Shown piece after piece: positions 18,140 through 26,539 of a DNA stretch of 64,000 nucleotides. This DNA is from CAWJMD01 sp963845675. GTDB taxonomy: Bacteria; Actinomycetota; Actinomycetes; Actinomycetales; CAWJMD01. Position numbers and translations under genes: made by a program. Positions within the stretch are counted from its first letter, which is position 1. Each line of letters begins with the position of its first letter. The DNA lies in assembly GCA_963845675.1 (NCBI GenBank), contig CAWJSX010000001.1, positions 1,488,001 to 1,552,000 of the forward strand. Direction: 5' to 3'. The notes below the pieces were generated by a model that saw only the letters and a program-made list of their open reading frames with translations, was not told the origin of the DNA and did no database searches.

Positions 18140-19273
18140 ATGCCAGCCCCCACCGTCGAGGCCGTCCGGGTCGCCCTGTCCGGCGTCCAGGACCCCGAGA
18201 TCCGCCGTCCCATCACCGAGCTCGACATGGTCAAGTCGGTCGAGGTCGACGACGCCGGCGGGGTCGACGTCGCGATCTTCCTGACCGTGGCCGGTTGCCC
18301 GATGAAGGACCGTCTCCGCAGCGACATCACGTCCGCGGTCACCGCCCTCGGCGACGTCAGCGAGGTGCGCGTCGAGCTGGACGTGATGGACGCCGAGCAG
18401 CGCGAGGCCCTGAAGACCAAGCTGCGCGGCGGTCAGGTCGAGCGTGAGGTGCCGTTCGCCAAGCCCGGGTCGCTCACCCGCGTGTACGCGGTCGCGTCCG
18501 GCAAGGGCGGCGTCGGCAAGTCCACCGTCACCGTGAACCTCGCCGCCGCGATGGCGGCGGACGGCCTGCGCGTCGGCGTGCTCGATGCGGACGTCTACGG
18601 CTTCTCGGTGCCCCGGATGCTGGGGGTCCACCAGGCTCCCACGCGCGTCGACGACATGATCCTGCCGCCGGTCTCCCACGACGTGAAGGTCATCTCGATC
18701 GGGATGTTCGTCCCCGGCAACCAGCCCGTCGTGTGGCGCGGACCGATGTTGCACCGCGCCCTGCAGCAGTTCCTCACGGACGTCTTCTGGGGCGACCTCG
18801 ACGTGCTGCTGCTCGACCTGCCGCCGGGCACCGGGGACATCGCGATCAGTGTCGCGCAGCTCCTTCCGTCCGCCGAGATCCTCGTCGTCACCACGCCGCA
18901 GCAGGCGGCGGCCGAGGTGGCGGAGCGGGCCGGCGCGATCGCGCTGCAGACGCACCAGCAGATCGTCGGCGTGATCGAGAACATGTCGTGGCTGGAGATG
19001 CCCGACGGATCGCGCAACGAGCTGTTCGGCTCCGGCGGTGGCCAGCGCGTCGCCGAGTCGCTGACGCGGTCGGTCGGCTCGCAGGTGCCGCTGCTCGGCC
19101 AGGTGCCGATCGACGTGCTCACGCGTGAGGGCGGGGACGGCGGGACGCCGGTCGTGCTCTCCGAGCCCGACTCGGCAGGTGCCGTGGCCCTGCGCGGAGT
19201 CGCTCGCCAGCTGGGGAGCCGGGCTCGTGGCCTGGCCGGGCGGTCGCTCGGGCTCACCCCCGCAGGCCGCTAG
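18140..19273 (+). CDS. mrp: Mrp/NBP35 family iron-sulfur carrier ATPase
   Basis: A 377-residue P-loop ATPase that holds and delivers Fe-S clusters. The N-terminal 90 residues are a MIP18 (DUF59) domain with VQDPEIRRPITELDMV and the single Cys in VAGCPMKD. The ATPase part starts with the deviant Walker A GKGGVGKST (121-129) and includes DLPPGTGDIAIS. The usual C-terminal CxxC of many Mrp proteins is not evident in this copy. ATG at 18140 follows the GspE stop by 42 bases. Its place next to tatB-htrA-sigE matches mycobacteria. Confidence 0.88.
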   Translation: MPAPTVEAVRVALSGVQDPEIRRPITELDMVKSVEVDDAGGVDVAIFLTVAGCPMKDRLRSDITSAVTALGDVSEVRVELDVMDAEQREALKTKLRGGQVEREVPFAKPGSLTRVYAVASGKGGVGKSTVTVNLAAAMAADGLRVGVLDADVYGFSVPRMLGVHQAPTRVDDMILPPVSHDVKVISIGMFVPGNQPVVWRGPMLHRALQQFLTDVFWGDLDVLLLDLPPGTGDIAISVAQLLPSAEILVVTTPQQAAAEVAERAGAIALQTHQQIVGVIENMSWLEMPDGSRNELFGSGGGQRVAESLTRSVGSQVPLLGQVPIDVLTREGGDGGTPVVLSEPDSAGAVALRGVARQLGSRARGLAGRSLGLTPAGR

Positions 19274-19296
19274 GGCACGGGGTCCGCGAGGACCGG

Positions 19297-19719
19297 TCAG
19301 GTCGCCTCGGAGTCGAAGGGCGGCGGTCCCACCACGTCACCCGGGCGCGAGGCGCCGCCCCCGGGACGCGCGCCGGGCCGGCCGCCCGGCTTCGTCAGGT
19401 CGGGCCCCGAGCCGGCCGTCGCCCCGGACCGCGGACCGCGCCCGAAGCCGGTGTCGTCCTCGTCGTCCCAGGCATCCGTCAGCGCGTCCTTGACGATGCG
19501 GCGCGGGTCGTACTGGCGCGGGTCGAGCTTCTGCCAGTCGACGTCGTCGAACTCGGGACCCAGCTCAGCCTTCACCTGGTCGCGGGCGCCGACGGCCAGT
19601 CGCCGCATCTCACGGACGAGCCGGCCGAACTGGGCGGCGTAGTGCGGCAGCCGCTCCGGTCCGATGACCAGGAGGGCGAGGACGGCGATGACGAGGAGCT
19701 CGCCACCGTTGACCCCCAT
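19297..19719 (-). CDS. tatB: Sec-independent protein translocase TatB
   Basis: A 140-residue twin-arginine translocase subunit. One N-terminal membrane helix (ELLVIAVLALLVIGPERLP) ends in the conserved Gly-Pro hinge and is followed by an amphipathic helix (QFGRLVREMRRLAVG) and a disordered Pro/Gly-rich tail. ATG at 19719 is used; it shares its A with the TGA stop of htrA upstream, indicating tight coupling. The sigE-rseA-htrA-tatB order is the one known in mycobacteria and corynebacteria. tatA and tatC are elsewhere. Confidence 0.9.
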   Translation of the reverse strand: MGVNGGELLVIAVLALLVIGPERLPHYAAQFGRLVREMRRLAVGARDQVKAELGPEFDDVDWQKLDPRQYDPRRIVKDALTDAWDDEDDTGFGRGPRSGATAGSGPDLTKPGGRPGARPGGGASRPGDVVGPPPFDSEAT

Positions 19720-21287
19720 CAATTGCTGTCCGCCTCGTCCAGCACGATATCCACCTCGCGCTCGTTGTCCCCGGTGCGCACCGTCAGGGTGACCGTGTCG
19801 CCGGGGACCTGGGCCCGGATGCCCACGATGAGCTCGTCGGGCTCGGTCACGGGACGGCCGTTGAACGCCGTGATGACGTCTCCGGCGAGGATGCCGGCCT
19901 CGTCGGCCGGGCCGTCAGGCACGACGGTGGGGTCGTCAGCGGTCTCCGCCACCTTGACCCCCTCACCGGTGTACGAGCGGTCCAGCAGCACCCCGATCAC
20001 GGGGTACGTGGCGGTACCGGTCTCGATCAGCTGCTCCACCGTACGCGCGACCTGGCGGGCGGGGATGGCGAAACCCAGGCCGATGCTGCCCGAGGGCCCT
20101 CCGCCCGACCCCGGGTTGCGCGCGATCGCCGAGTTGACGCCGATCACCTCGCCGACGCTGTTGACCAGGGGGCCTCCCGAGTTGCCGGGGTTGATCGCCG
20201 CATCGGTCTGGATGGCGTTGATGAAGGCGTTCTCGGTGCTGTCGCCGGCCACGACCGGACGGTTGAGCGCGCTCACGATCCCCGTGGTCACCGTGGCCTC
20301 CAGGCCGAGCGGGGCACCGATCGCGATCACGGGGTCACCGACGACCACGGAGTCGGAGTCGCCGAACGGCAGCGGCGTCAGCCCGTCGCGGTCGACGCGC
20401 AGCACCGCCAGGTCGTAGTCGACCGTGCGCCCCACGACCTCTGCCTGCTCCTGGGACCCGTCGGAGAACACCACCCGGATGTCGCCGCCATCGGCGGCGG
20501 CCGCCACGACGTGGTTGTTGGTGACGATGTACCCGTCCTCGCGGAGCACGAAGCCCGAGCCTGAGCCCTGCAGGCCCGTCGCGGTCACCTCGATCGAGAC
20601 GGTGCTGGGCAGGACGCGCGCGGCGACGCCGGCGACGCTGTCGTCGGACCGGAAGGTCGTGCCGGTCGGCACCGGGATGCTGATGTCCTGACCACCGACC
20701 CTGTCCAGCACGGACACCCCCACGGTGCCTCCCACGAGGCCGGCCACCAAGGCGGCTGCGAGGAGGACGACCACCCCGAGGGCGCGGCGTCCGCGCCCGC
20801 GGCGACGGGTGGACGGCGGCACCCACCCCGGTGGCGGCGGGTACGCGACGGGCGTGCCGGTAGGGGGGCCCCACGACGTGGACGGCGACGCGGGGCCGAA
20901 CACGGGGTGGTCGTACGCCTGGCCCCCGGCGTCGTCGGTCGACCCGTCGTGCGGGTTCCCCAGCGGCTCGGGACGCGTCGTGGACCCCCACCCGCTCGTC
21001 GACGACCAGTCGTCGCCGTCGGAACGCTCCCCGGCGCCCGGCTCGGGGTCCGGCCCGGCGGGAGAGCCGAAGGAGCCGAGGTCGTGCTGGGGAGCTGCGC
21101 CGGCGTCGTCGGAGGCGGCGCGGGGGACGGGCGCGGTGTCGTCGTGCTGAAGCGGTACCGGCGTCGTGTCGTGCCAACCCGACTGCGCCGGAGCGTCCTG
21201 CTCGCCGGCGTCGTGCGAGGCGGACGGCCCTGGGGTGGACTCGGCACGGTCGGCACCACCGGCCCCGCTACCCGGTTCCTGGGTCAT
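19719..21287 (-). CDS. htrA: HtrA-like membrane serine protease with PDZ domain
   Basis: An envelope quality-control protease of 522 residues. Residues 1-165 are a disordered cytoplasmic region rich in Pro, Gly and Asp; a membrane helix at about 169-193 follows; then a trypsin-like domain with His259 (VTNNHVV), Asp292 (VDYDLAVL) and Ser370 (NPGNSGGPL); then one PDZ domain (GILAGDVITAFNGRPVTEPD). This matches mycobacterial HtrA/PepD downstream of rseA. It should cleave misfolded extracytoplasmic proteins and possibly the anti-sigma factor. A clear AGGAGG precedes the ATG, and a 133-base gap to the anti-sigma gene may hold a separate promoter. Confidence 0.9.
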   Translation of the reverse strand: MTQEPGSGAGGADRAESTPGPSASHDAGEQDAPAQSGWHDTTPVPLQHDDTAPVPRAASDDAGAAPQHDLGSFGSPAGPDPEPGAGERSDGDDWSSTSGWGSTTRPEPLGNPHDGSTDDAGGQAYDHPVFGPASPSTSWGPPTGTPVAYPPPPGWVPPSTRRRGRGRRALGVVVLLAAALVAGLVGGTVGVSVLDRVGGQDISIPVPTGTTFRSDDSVAGVAARVLPSTVSIEVTATGLQGSGSGFVLREDGYIVTNNHVVAAAADGGDIRVVFSDGSQEQAEVVGRTVDYDLAVLRVDRDGLTPLPFGDSDSVVVGDPVIAIGAPLGLEATVTTGIVSALNRPVVAGDSTENAFINAIQTDAAINPGNSGGPLVNSVGEVIGVNSAIARNPGSGGGPSGSIGLGFAIPARQVARTVEQLIETGTATYPVIGVLLDRSYTGEGVKVAETADDPTVVPDGPADEAGILAGDVITAFNGRPVTEPDELIVGIRAQVPGDTVTLTVRTGDNEREVDIVLDEADSN

Positions 21288-21420
21288 CGCTCCTCCTGTG
21301 CACCACGGTCACGTCGCCGTGCGCCGACGGTCGGCACCAGCCTGCCGCACCCGGCCCACGCGCGCCCACCCGGTGTCCCAACTGCCCGGGAGGACGGCTC
21401 TCGCGGCTGTCCCACGCACG

Positions 21421-21981
21421 TCAGGGCGCGCCGCGCACGCCCACCCGCTCGATCGAGGTTCCGGTCAGCACGACGGCCCCGACGGAGGTGCGGACCAGGT
21501 CGCTCGTGGTCCGCGCGTCCGGCGTCGACCGCGTCAGGCTCGCCGAGGCGGCCTCGCCCCATCGCACCGCGGCCGTCCCGGGAGCCGGCAGCGCCCCAGG
21601 GCCCAGGACGCCGGCGGTGGCGAGCGACACCGTGCCGAGCACGGCGGCGCCCAGCAGCACGGAGGAGCCCCGGCGTGGGGGCTGTGGTGCACCGGGGCCG
21701 GGGAAGGACCCCAGCCCGGGCGCGCCGACGAACGGTCCGGTGCTCTGCAGACCGGGCAGCGCCATCAGCCCGGCCATCAGGTCGCGCGTGGGCCGGAGCT
21801 GGTCGGCGCCGGCGGCGCGCAGCGTGCTGCGGACCTGCTGCTCGCGGTGCACGGCACGGGCGCAGGGGGGGCACTGGCCGATGTGTGCGCGCAGGCGGAC
21901 CTCCTCGGCGCCCGAGAGACGCCCGTCCAGGAGGTCGCTGGCGCGCGTGCCCACGTGCTGGCCGTGTCCCAGCAGCGTCAT
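21421..21981 (-). CDS. rseA: Zinc-binding anti-sigma factor (RseA-like), partner of SigE
   Basis: A 186-residue protein with a ZAS-type anti-sigma domain: the HX3CX2C motif is His33, Cys37, Cys40 (AHIGQCPPC), with His6 or His9 as possible extra ligand. A Pro/Gly-rich linker leads to one membrane helix at about 107-127 and a short extracytoplasmic domain. In mycobacteria the equivalent RseA holds SigE inactive and is degraded on surface stress. It lies directly downstream of the sigma factor with a 64-base gap. Membrane anchoring here differs from soluble RseA versions and implies regulated proteolysis, perhaps by the neighbouring HtrA. Confidence 0.82.
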   Translation of the reverse strand: MTLLGHGQHVGTRASDLLDGRLSGAEEVRLRAHIGQCPPCARAVHREQQVRSTLRAAGADQLRPTRDLMAGLMALPGLQSTGPFVGAPGLGSFPGPGAPQPPRRGSSVLLGAAVLGTVSLATAGVLGPGALPAPGTAAVRWGEAASASLTRSTPDARTTSDLVRTSVGAVVLTGTSIERVGVRGAP

Positions 21982-22045
21982 CCGAGGCGCACCACGTCAC
22001 CGGTGGGTGTGGAGCCGTGCCCTGCCTCGAGTCCCTCATCGAGCC

Positions 22046-22774
22046 TCACGCCGTGCCTCCCGTGAACCGCGGCACGCGCGGGGTGAGCCGCCGGCGGCGG
22101 GACGGCGGCTCGACTCGGTCGGGGACGACCTCCGGCGCGCCGGCGCCCGGGGCCCTGTCCGCCAGGGACTCCCGCAGCATGGCTCTCGCGCGGTGGATGC
22201 GGGACCGCACGGTGCCGAGCTTGATGTCGAGGGTGTCCGCGATCTCCTCGTAGGACAGACCCTCGATGTCGCAGAGCACGACCGCGGCGCGGAACTGGGG
22301 GGGCAGCTGGTCGAGCGCAGCCTGGACGTCCAGGTCGAGGTTGAGGTGCTCGAACGCCCGCTCCGGCCCCGGGTCGCGGCCCGGCAGGCGGTCACCGGAG
22401 TCGTCCGGGAGCGCGTCGAAGCGGATCCGGGCCTTACGCCGCACCTGGTCGAGGAAGAGGTTCGTCGTGATGCGGTGCAGCCAGCCCTCGAAGGTGCCCG
22501 GGCGGTAGGTGTCGAGCGAGCGGAAGACACGGACGAAGACCTCCTGCGTGAGGTCCTCGGCATCGTGCTGGTTACCCGTCAGACGATAGGCGAGCCGGTA
22601 GACGCGCGCGGAGTGGTCACGCACGATCTCCTCCCACGTCGGGGGCGTCCAGGCATCGGCCCCCACCGCCGCGGGTTCGGCGTAGGTCTGGGTCACGTCC
22701 GTCATCACGTCCTGTTCGTCGCGGCCGGCGCCGCGGATGGGCGGCAGCGGCACCTGCTGTGCCATCCGTGTCAT
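22046..22774 (-). CDS. sigE: ECF RNA polymerase sigma factor SigE
   Basis: A 242-residue group IV sigma factor. After a 45-residue N-terminal extension come region 2 (about 50-115, with HDAEDLTQEVFVRVFRSL for core binding and GWLHRITTNLFLDQVRRK) and region 4 (about 155-205, LPPQFRAAVVLCDIEGLSYEE then GTVRSRIHRARAMLRE helix-turn-helix). ATG at 22774 follows a GGAGAGGTGG ribosome site. Context (O-methyltransferase divergent; anti-sigma, htrA and tatB downstream) matches SigE of mycobacteria, which answers envelope and heat stress. A self-recognition-like promoter lies just upstream. Confidence 0.92.
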   Translation of the reverse strand: MTRMAQQVPLPPIRGAGRDEQDVMTDVTQTYAEPAAVGADAWTPPTWEEIVRDHSARVYRLAYRLTGNQHDAEDLTQEVFVRVFRSLDTYRPGTFEGWLHRITTNLFLDQVRRKARIRFDALPDDSGDRLPGRDPGPERAFEHLNLDLDVQAALDQLPPQFRAAVVLCDIEGLSYEEIADTLDIKLGTVRSRIHRARAMLRESLADRAPGAGAPEVVPDRVEPPSRRRRLTPRVPRFTGGTA

Positions 22775-22794
22775 GTCGCCCACCTCTCCACTGT

Positions 22795-22822
22795 CAACCC
22801 CGTCCGGGCCCCCAGGGTTCCC
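22795..22822 (-). promoter_or_regulatory. Putative ECF-type promoter of sigE (autoregulation)
   Basis: On the minus strand a -35-like GGGAACC is followed, 17 bases later, by a -10-like GTTG, about 20 bases before the sigE start codon. This is the usual shape of actinobacterial ECF SigE/SigH promoters (GGAAC and GTT). It suggests SigE transcribes its own operon. The match is by eye and the spacing is at the long end. Confidence 0.5.
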
Positions 22823-22945
22823 GGCGTGGCTGGGAAGAGCCTGGGAGCCTGTCGTCGGTCCGCCGCTACGCTGACGGGCGCACGGTGCCCTCGTCGTGTC
22901 CGCACGCACTCGGGCACCCCCGTCCAGCGTTGCCAGGAGGCCGTC

Positions 22946-23578
22946 ATCAGCGCCGCATCGCCCGCCAGCTGGGCCTACGCCGAGCAGTTCGTCCCCGAGT
23001 CGGACGTGCACGAGCGCGCTCGTGCACGCGCCGAGGAGCTCGGCTGCGTGCCGATCGGCGCCGGGGGTGGTGCCGCGCTGCGCATGCTCGCGGCCGCCAT
23101 CGCCGCCAGGTCCGTGGTCGAGGTGGGGACCGGGGCCGGCGTCTCAGGCCTCTACCTGCTGGAGGGCATGGGCGACGCCGGCGTGCTGACCAGCATCGAC
23201 ATCGAGGCCGAGCACCAGCGTGCGGCGAAGGACGCCTTCGGCGAGGCCGGCGTCCGTCCGCAACGCACCCGGCTGATCACGGGTCGGGCGCTCGACGTGA
23301 TGCCCCGCCTGACGGACGGGGTCTACGACCTCGTGCTCGTGGACGCGGACAAGACCGACCTCGACGCGTACCTGGAGCAGGCCCTGCGCCTGCTGCGGCC
23401 CGGTGGCGTGCTGGCGGTCGACAACGCGCTGTGGAAGGGCAAGGTCGCCGATCCCGCGCAGCGCGACGAGTCGACGACGGCCATCCGGGAGCTCGGCAAG
23501 CAGGTCCGTGGCCACGAGGGTCTGGTCTCCACGTTGCTCCCGGTGGGCGACGGCCTGCTGGTCGCCGTCAAGCGCTGA
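22946..23578 (+). CDS. SAM-dependent O-methyltransferase (class I, family 3)
   Basis: A methyltransferase of about 210 residues, like Rv1220c, divergent from sigE. It has the SAM-binding motif SVVEVGTGAGVSGLYLL, the acidic IDIEAEH, VDADKTDLDAYLEQAL and the metal-linked GGVLAVDNALWKG. There is no ATG, GTG or TTG in frame at the expected start. An AGGAGG at 22935-22940 is followed five bases later by ATC (22946) and then AGCGCC, exactly where the family begins M-S. The start is therefore either a rare AUC or a base error for ATG. Acceptor substrate unknown. Confidence 0.85.
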   Translation: MSAASPASWAYAEQFVPESDVHERARARAEELGCVPIGAGGGAALRMLAAAIAARSVVEVGTGAGVSGLYLLEGMGDAGVLTSIDIEAEHQRAAKDAFGEAGVRPQRTRLITGRALDVMPRLTDGVYDLVLVDADKTDLDAYLEQALRLLRPGGVLAVDNALWKGKVADPAQRDESTTAIRELGKQVRGHEGLVSTLLPVGDGLLVAVKR

Positions 23579-23590
23579 GGGCTGCCGGGC

Positions 23591-25201
23591 TCAGCGCTGG
23601 GACGACAGCCAGCGCAGCAGCAGTCGCGCCCCGTACCCCGTCGCGCCCTTGCACACCTCGTGCTCGTCGCGGTCGGCCCGTGACGGACCGGCGACGTCGA
23701 GGTGGACCCAGCGGCGCCCGCCGGCGAACTCGCGCAGGAACAGCGCGGCCGTGATCGACCCGCCACCGCCGAAGCGTCCGTCGGCCGGGACGTGGCGCAG
23801 GTCGGCCACCTCGGAGTCGAGCACCGGGCGGTAGTCCTCCACGAGCGGCATCCGCCAGACGCGCTCCCCCGTCCCGTCCGCGGCGGCCTGGAGGCTCGAC
23901 GCGAGCCGTTCGTCCGCGGTGTACAGGGCGGCGTGCCGGCGACCGAGCCCCTGTGACGCCGCACCGGTGAGCGTCGCCACGTCCACCAGCACGTCGGGGT
24001 CGAGTGTCGCGTCGGCCCACGCCATCGCGTCGGCCAGCACCATGCGTCCCTCCGCGTCGGTGTTTGCCACCTCGACGGTCGTGCCGCCCCACACCGTCAC
24101 GACGTCACCCGGACGGTACGACGAGGCCCCGACCGCGTTCTCGGCGAGCGCCAGCACCGCACTGATGCGGTAGGGCACACCACGCCGCGCCGCCGCGAGC
24201 ACGGTCGCCAGCACCACGCCCGCCCCGCTCATGTCCGTCTTCATCGGGACCATCGCCTCGCGCGGCTTGATCGAGAGACCACCCGAGTCGAAGGTGATGC
24301 CCTTGCCGACCAGCACCACGTGACGCGACTCCGCCCTGCCACCCTTCACCCCGGGCCACGTGACGCGGACCAGTGCTGGTGGGCTGGCCGACCCGCGGCC
24401 CACCGCGACGATGCCTCCGAAGCCCTGGTCCTCCAGGCTGCTGCCCTGCACCACCTCGACCTCGAGCCCGTCGATCTCCGCGGCGAGCGCCTGGGCCGTC
24501 CGGGCGACCCACGCGGGGGTCTTGGTGGACGCGGGGGTGGCCGCGAGGTCGCGCGCCAGCCACGTCGCGCGGGCGGCCTCCGTGGCACCGCTGACCGCGC
24601 CCTCGTGACGCAGACCCAGTAGGTCCACCGACCTGATCGCAGCCGGCGGGCCGGTCCCCGTCCCCGACCGGGGCGGTGTGTAGGCACCGAGCAGGAGGCC
24701 CTCGGCGAAGGCCTGGGCCGGTGCGGCGGACAGGCCCGACGCGACGGTGGTCGAGAGGCGGTCGGCCCCGGCGCAGGACCGGGCCAGGGCGGCACCGGCA
24801 CGGCGGAGCGCCGTGGACGAGCCGTCACCGGTGCCCACCAGCACCATGCGGCCGGGGTAGGGCTCGAGGTTCGCGCCGTTCCCCGACTCGGCGCGGACCG
24901 CGTCGTGGACCCGCGTCACCGGGAAGGCCAGCAGCGACCCTGCCGCGCCGGTGAAGCGGGCTCCCGAGCAGATCTCCGCGAGGTCGAGACCTGCCGCCTC
25001 GAGGGCGAGCCGGGTGCCCGGGCCCTGCTCCGGGGCCTGGCCGCGGACCGACGGCTGGCCGACAGGCACGGCGAGGACGTTCGCACCGCGCGAGCGGCTC
25101 AGAGCCCCCGAACGGACGGCCTGCAACCGCGGCATCTCGCGCTCGACCAGCACGTGGTCGGAGCGTCTGGGGCTGTCGCTGCGGAGGTTCTTGGCTGGCA
25201 C
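23591..25201 (-). CDS. pepA: Leucyl aminopeptidase (M17, PepA)
   Basis: A two-metal cytosolic aminopeptidase of 536 residues. The catalytic half has VGKGITFDSGGLSIKP, MKTDMSGAG, the signature NTDAEGRMVLAD and a conserved C-terminus with HLDVAGPS. The N-terminal half is the variable macro-like domain. GTG at 25201 gives the start VPAKNLRS; a TTG three codons earlier is less likely. Final residue count fits the family. It releases N-terminal residues in peptide turnover, and some PepA proteins also bind DNA. It converges with the O-methyltransferase gene. Confidence 0.92.
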   Translation of the reverse strand: MPAKNLRSDSPRRSDHVLVEREMPRLQAVRSGALSRSRGANVLAVPVGQPSVRGQAPEQGPGTRLALEAAGLDLAEICSGARFTGAAGSLLAFPVTRVHDAVRAESGNGANLEPYPGRMVLVGTGDGSSTALRRAGAALARSCAGADRLSTTVASGLSAAPAQAFAEGLLLGAYTPPRSGTGTGPPAAIRSVDLLGLRHEGAVSGATEAARATWLARDLAATPASTKTPAWVARTAQALAAEIDGLEVEVVQGSSLEDQGFGGIVAVGRGSASPPALVRVTWPGVKGGRAESRHVVLVGKGITFDSGGLSIKPREAMVPMKTDMSGAGVVLATVLAAARRGVPYRISAVLALAENAVGASSYRPGDVVTVWGGTTVEVANTDAEGRMVLADAMAWADATLDPDVLVDVATLTGAASQGLGRRHAALYTADERLASSLQAAADGTGERVWRMPLVEDYRPVLDSEVADLRHVPADGRFGGGGSITAALFLREFAGGRRWVHLDVAGPSRADRDEHEVCKGATGYGARLLLRWLSSQR

Positions 25202-25260
25202 GGGGCACAACCTACCGATCGCGTCGTGCGTGCGCGCCGTCGCAGCGTCGGAGGGCGACG

Positions 25261-25305
25261 ACGAGGCCCGGTGCCGGGGAGCTGCTCCCCTGCACCGGGC
25301 CTCGT
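25261..25305 (-). terminator. Strong hairpin terminator after the DUF3117 gene
   Basis: Arms ACGAGGCCCGGTGC (25261-25274) and its perfect complement (25292-25305) enclose a further GGGGAG/CTCCCC inner stem. The structure lies 24 bases beyond the stop of the 55-residue DUF3117 gene on the minus strand and before pepA. There is no T tract, as is common in high-GC Actinobacteria. Confidence 0.7.
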
Positions 25306-25328
25306 GACGTCGGCGTGCTGTCGACGGG

Positions 25329-25496
25329 TCAGCCGACCGCCGACTTCAGCGCGTCGCCCAGAGAGGTCGCCTCGTCTGGAGTCATCTCCACCACGAGGCG
25401 GCCCCCGCCCTCCAGTGGCATCCGCATGACGATGCCGCGCCCCTCCTTGGTGACCTCGAGAGGCCCGTCACCCGTCCTCGGCTTCATGGCCGCCAT
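25329..25496 (-). CDS. DUF3117 small protein
   Basis: A 55-residue protein, MAAMKPRTGDGPLEV at the start and VVEMTPDEATSLGDALKS near the end, matching the highly conserved actinobacterial DUF3117 (Rv1211 type). ATG at 25496 follows an AGGAAGGGG site at good spacing; a second ATG three codons later is possible. Conservation at this length suggests an important but unknown role. The genome order (3-methyladenine glycosylase and DUF3117 near sigE) agrees with mycobacteria. It has its own terminator downstream. Confidence 0.9.
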   Translation of the reverse strand: MAAMKPRTGDGPLEVTKEGRGIVMRMPLEGGGRLVVEMTPDEATSLGDALKSAVG

Positions 25497-25675
25497 CAGC
25501 GGATCCCCTTCCTGTTACGGTCGCCGCGCGACACGTGGGTCGCCGGTCCGCGCAGGACGGAGCCGGTGTTCGCAGCGTGATCTGCACCATTATCCCGTGA
25601 CGGGGCCGGTCCGCGAAACCACACTCGGTCATGTCGACCACATCGGTCCCCCGATCACTCGCCCCTGGAGGTCCC

Positions 25676-26503
25676 GTGAACCAGACGTCACCACCCTCGG
25701 AGACGTCGACGTCGTCGACCGGAACCGTCAGGTACGAGGTGGCGGACGCGGTGGGCACGATCACGTTCGACCGTCCGGACCAGATGAACGCCCTGGACAC
25801 GCCGACGAAGGTCGCGCTCCTGGATGCGGTCACGGCGGCCGCCGAGGACGACGCTGTCCGCTGCGTCCTGCTGACCGGTTCGGGACGTGCGTTCTGCGTG
25901 GGGCAGGACCTGCGCGAGCACGTCCACCTGCTGACGAGCGGGGACGAGTCCCTCTGGCGCACCGTGCCCGAGCACTACAACCCGATCGCCCGCGCCCTGG
26001 CGACCATGCCGAAGCCGGTCGTGGCCGGGGTCAACGGCGTGGCCGCCGGGGCGGGCGCCTCCCTGGCGATGGCGGCCGACCTGCGGGTGCTGGCCGAGTC
26101 GGCCGGGTTCAACCTGGCCTTCGCCGGCATCGCGCTGTCCGCCGACACGGGCGCGTCCTGGTACCTGCCCCGCCTGGTCGGCCTGGGTCGGGCACGCGAC
26201 CTGCTCCTGCGGCCGCGCACCGTGGGCGCCGCCGAGGCCCTCTCGCTCGGCCTGGCGACCGAGGTCGTGCCCGACGCCCAGCTCGCGGACCGGGCACGGG
26301 AGATCGCGGTGCAGCTCGCGGCGGGACCGACCCGGGCGTACGCCGCGCTGCGCGACGTCACCGGCTTCAGCCTGACGCACGGTCTCGAGGAGTCGCTCGA
26401 GCTCGAGGGCGAGTGGATGGCCCGCACGGGGGCCACCGCCGACCACGCCGAGGCTGTGGAGGCCTTCCTGGCCAAGCGGCCACCACGGTTCACCGGACGC
26501 TGA
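25676..26503 (+). CDS. Enoyl-CoA hydratase/isomerase (PaaG-like crotonase)
   Basis: A 275-residue crotonase-fold enzyme. GTG at 25676 with GGAGG six bases before it is chosen over ATG at 25631. Motifs are ITFDRPDQMNALDTP, AFCVGQDLREH, the oxyanion-hole turn GVNGVAAGAGASLAMAADLRV and LSADTGASWYLPRLVG. The usual hydratase Glu pair is not seen; the Asp in SADTGASW matches PaaG-type isomerases, so isomerase activity on a ring or branched enoyl-CoA is as likely as hydration. No phenylacetate genes are near. Confidence 0.85.
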   Translation: MNQTSPPSETSTSSTGTVRYEVADAVGTITFDRPDQMNALDTPTKVALLDAVTAAAEDDAVRCVLLTGSGRAFCVGQDLREHVHLLTSGDESLWRTVPEHYNPIARALATMPKPVVAGVNGVAAGAGASLAMAADLRVLAESAGFNLAFAGIALSADTGASWYLPRLVGLGRARDLLLRPRTVGAAEALSLGLATEVVPDAQLADRAREIAVQLAAGPTRAYAALRDVTGFSLTHGLEESLELEGEWMARTGATADHAEAVEAFLAKRPPRFTGR

Positions 26504-26539
26504 GAACCGTCGCGCCACGGGTCGGGGTCGCGCCGTCGG

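Noticed and set aside
16595..18955. 786-codon minus-strand open reading frame
   Set aside because: Antisense to GspE and Mrp, with His/Asp/Gly-rich content typical of a shadow frame.
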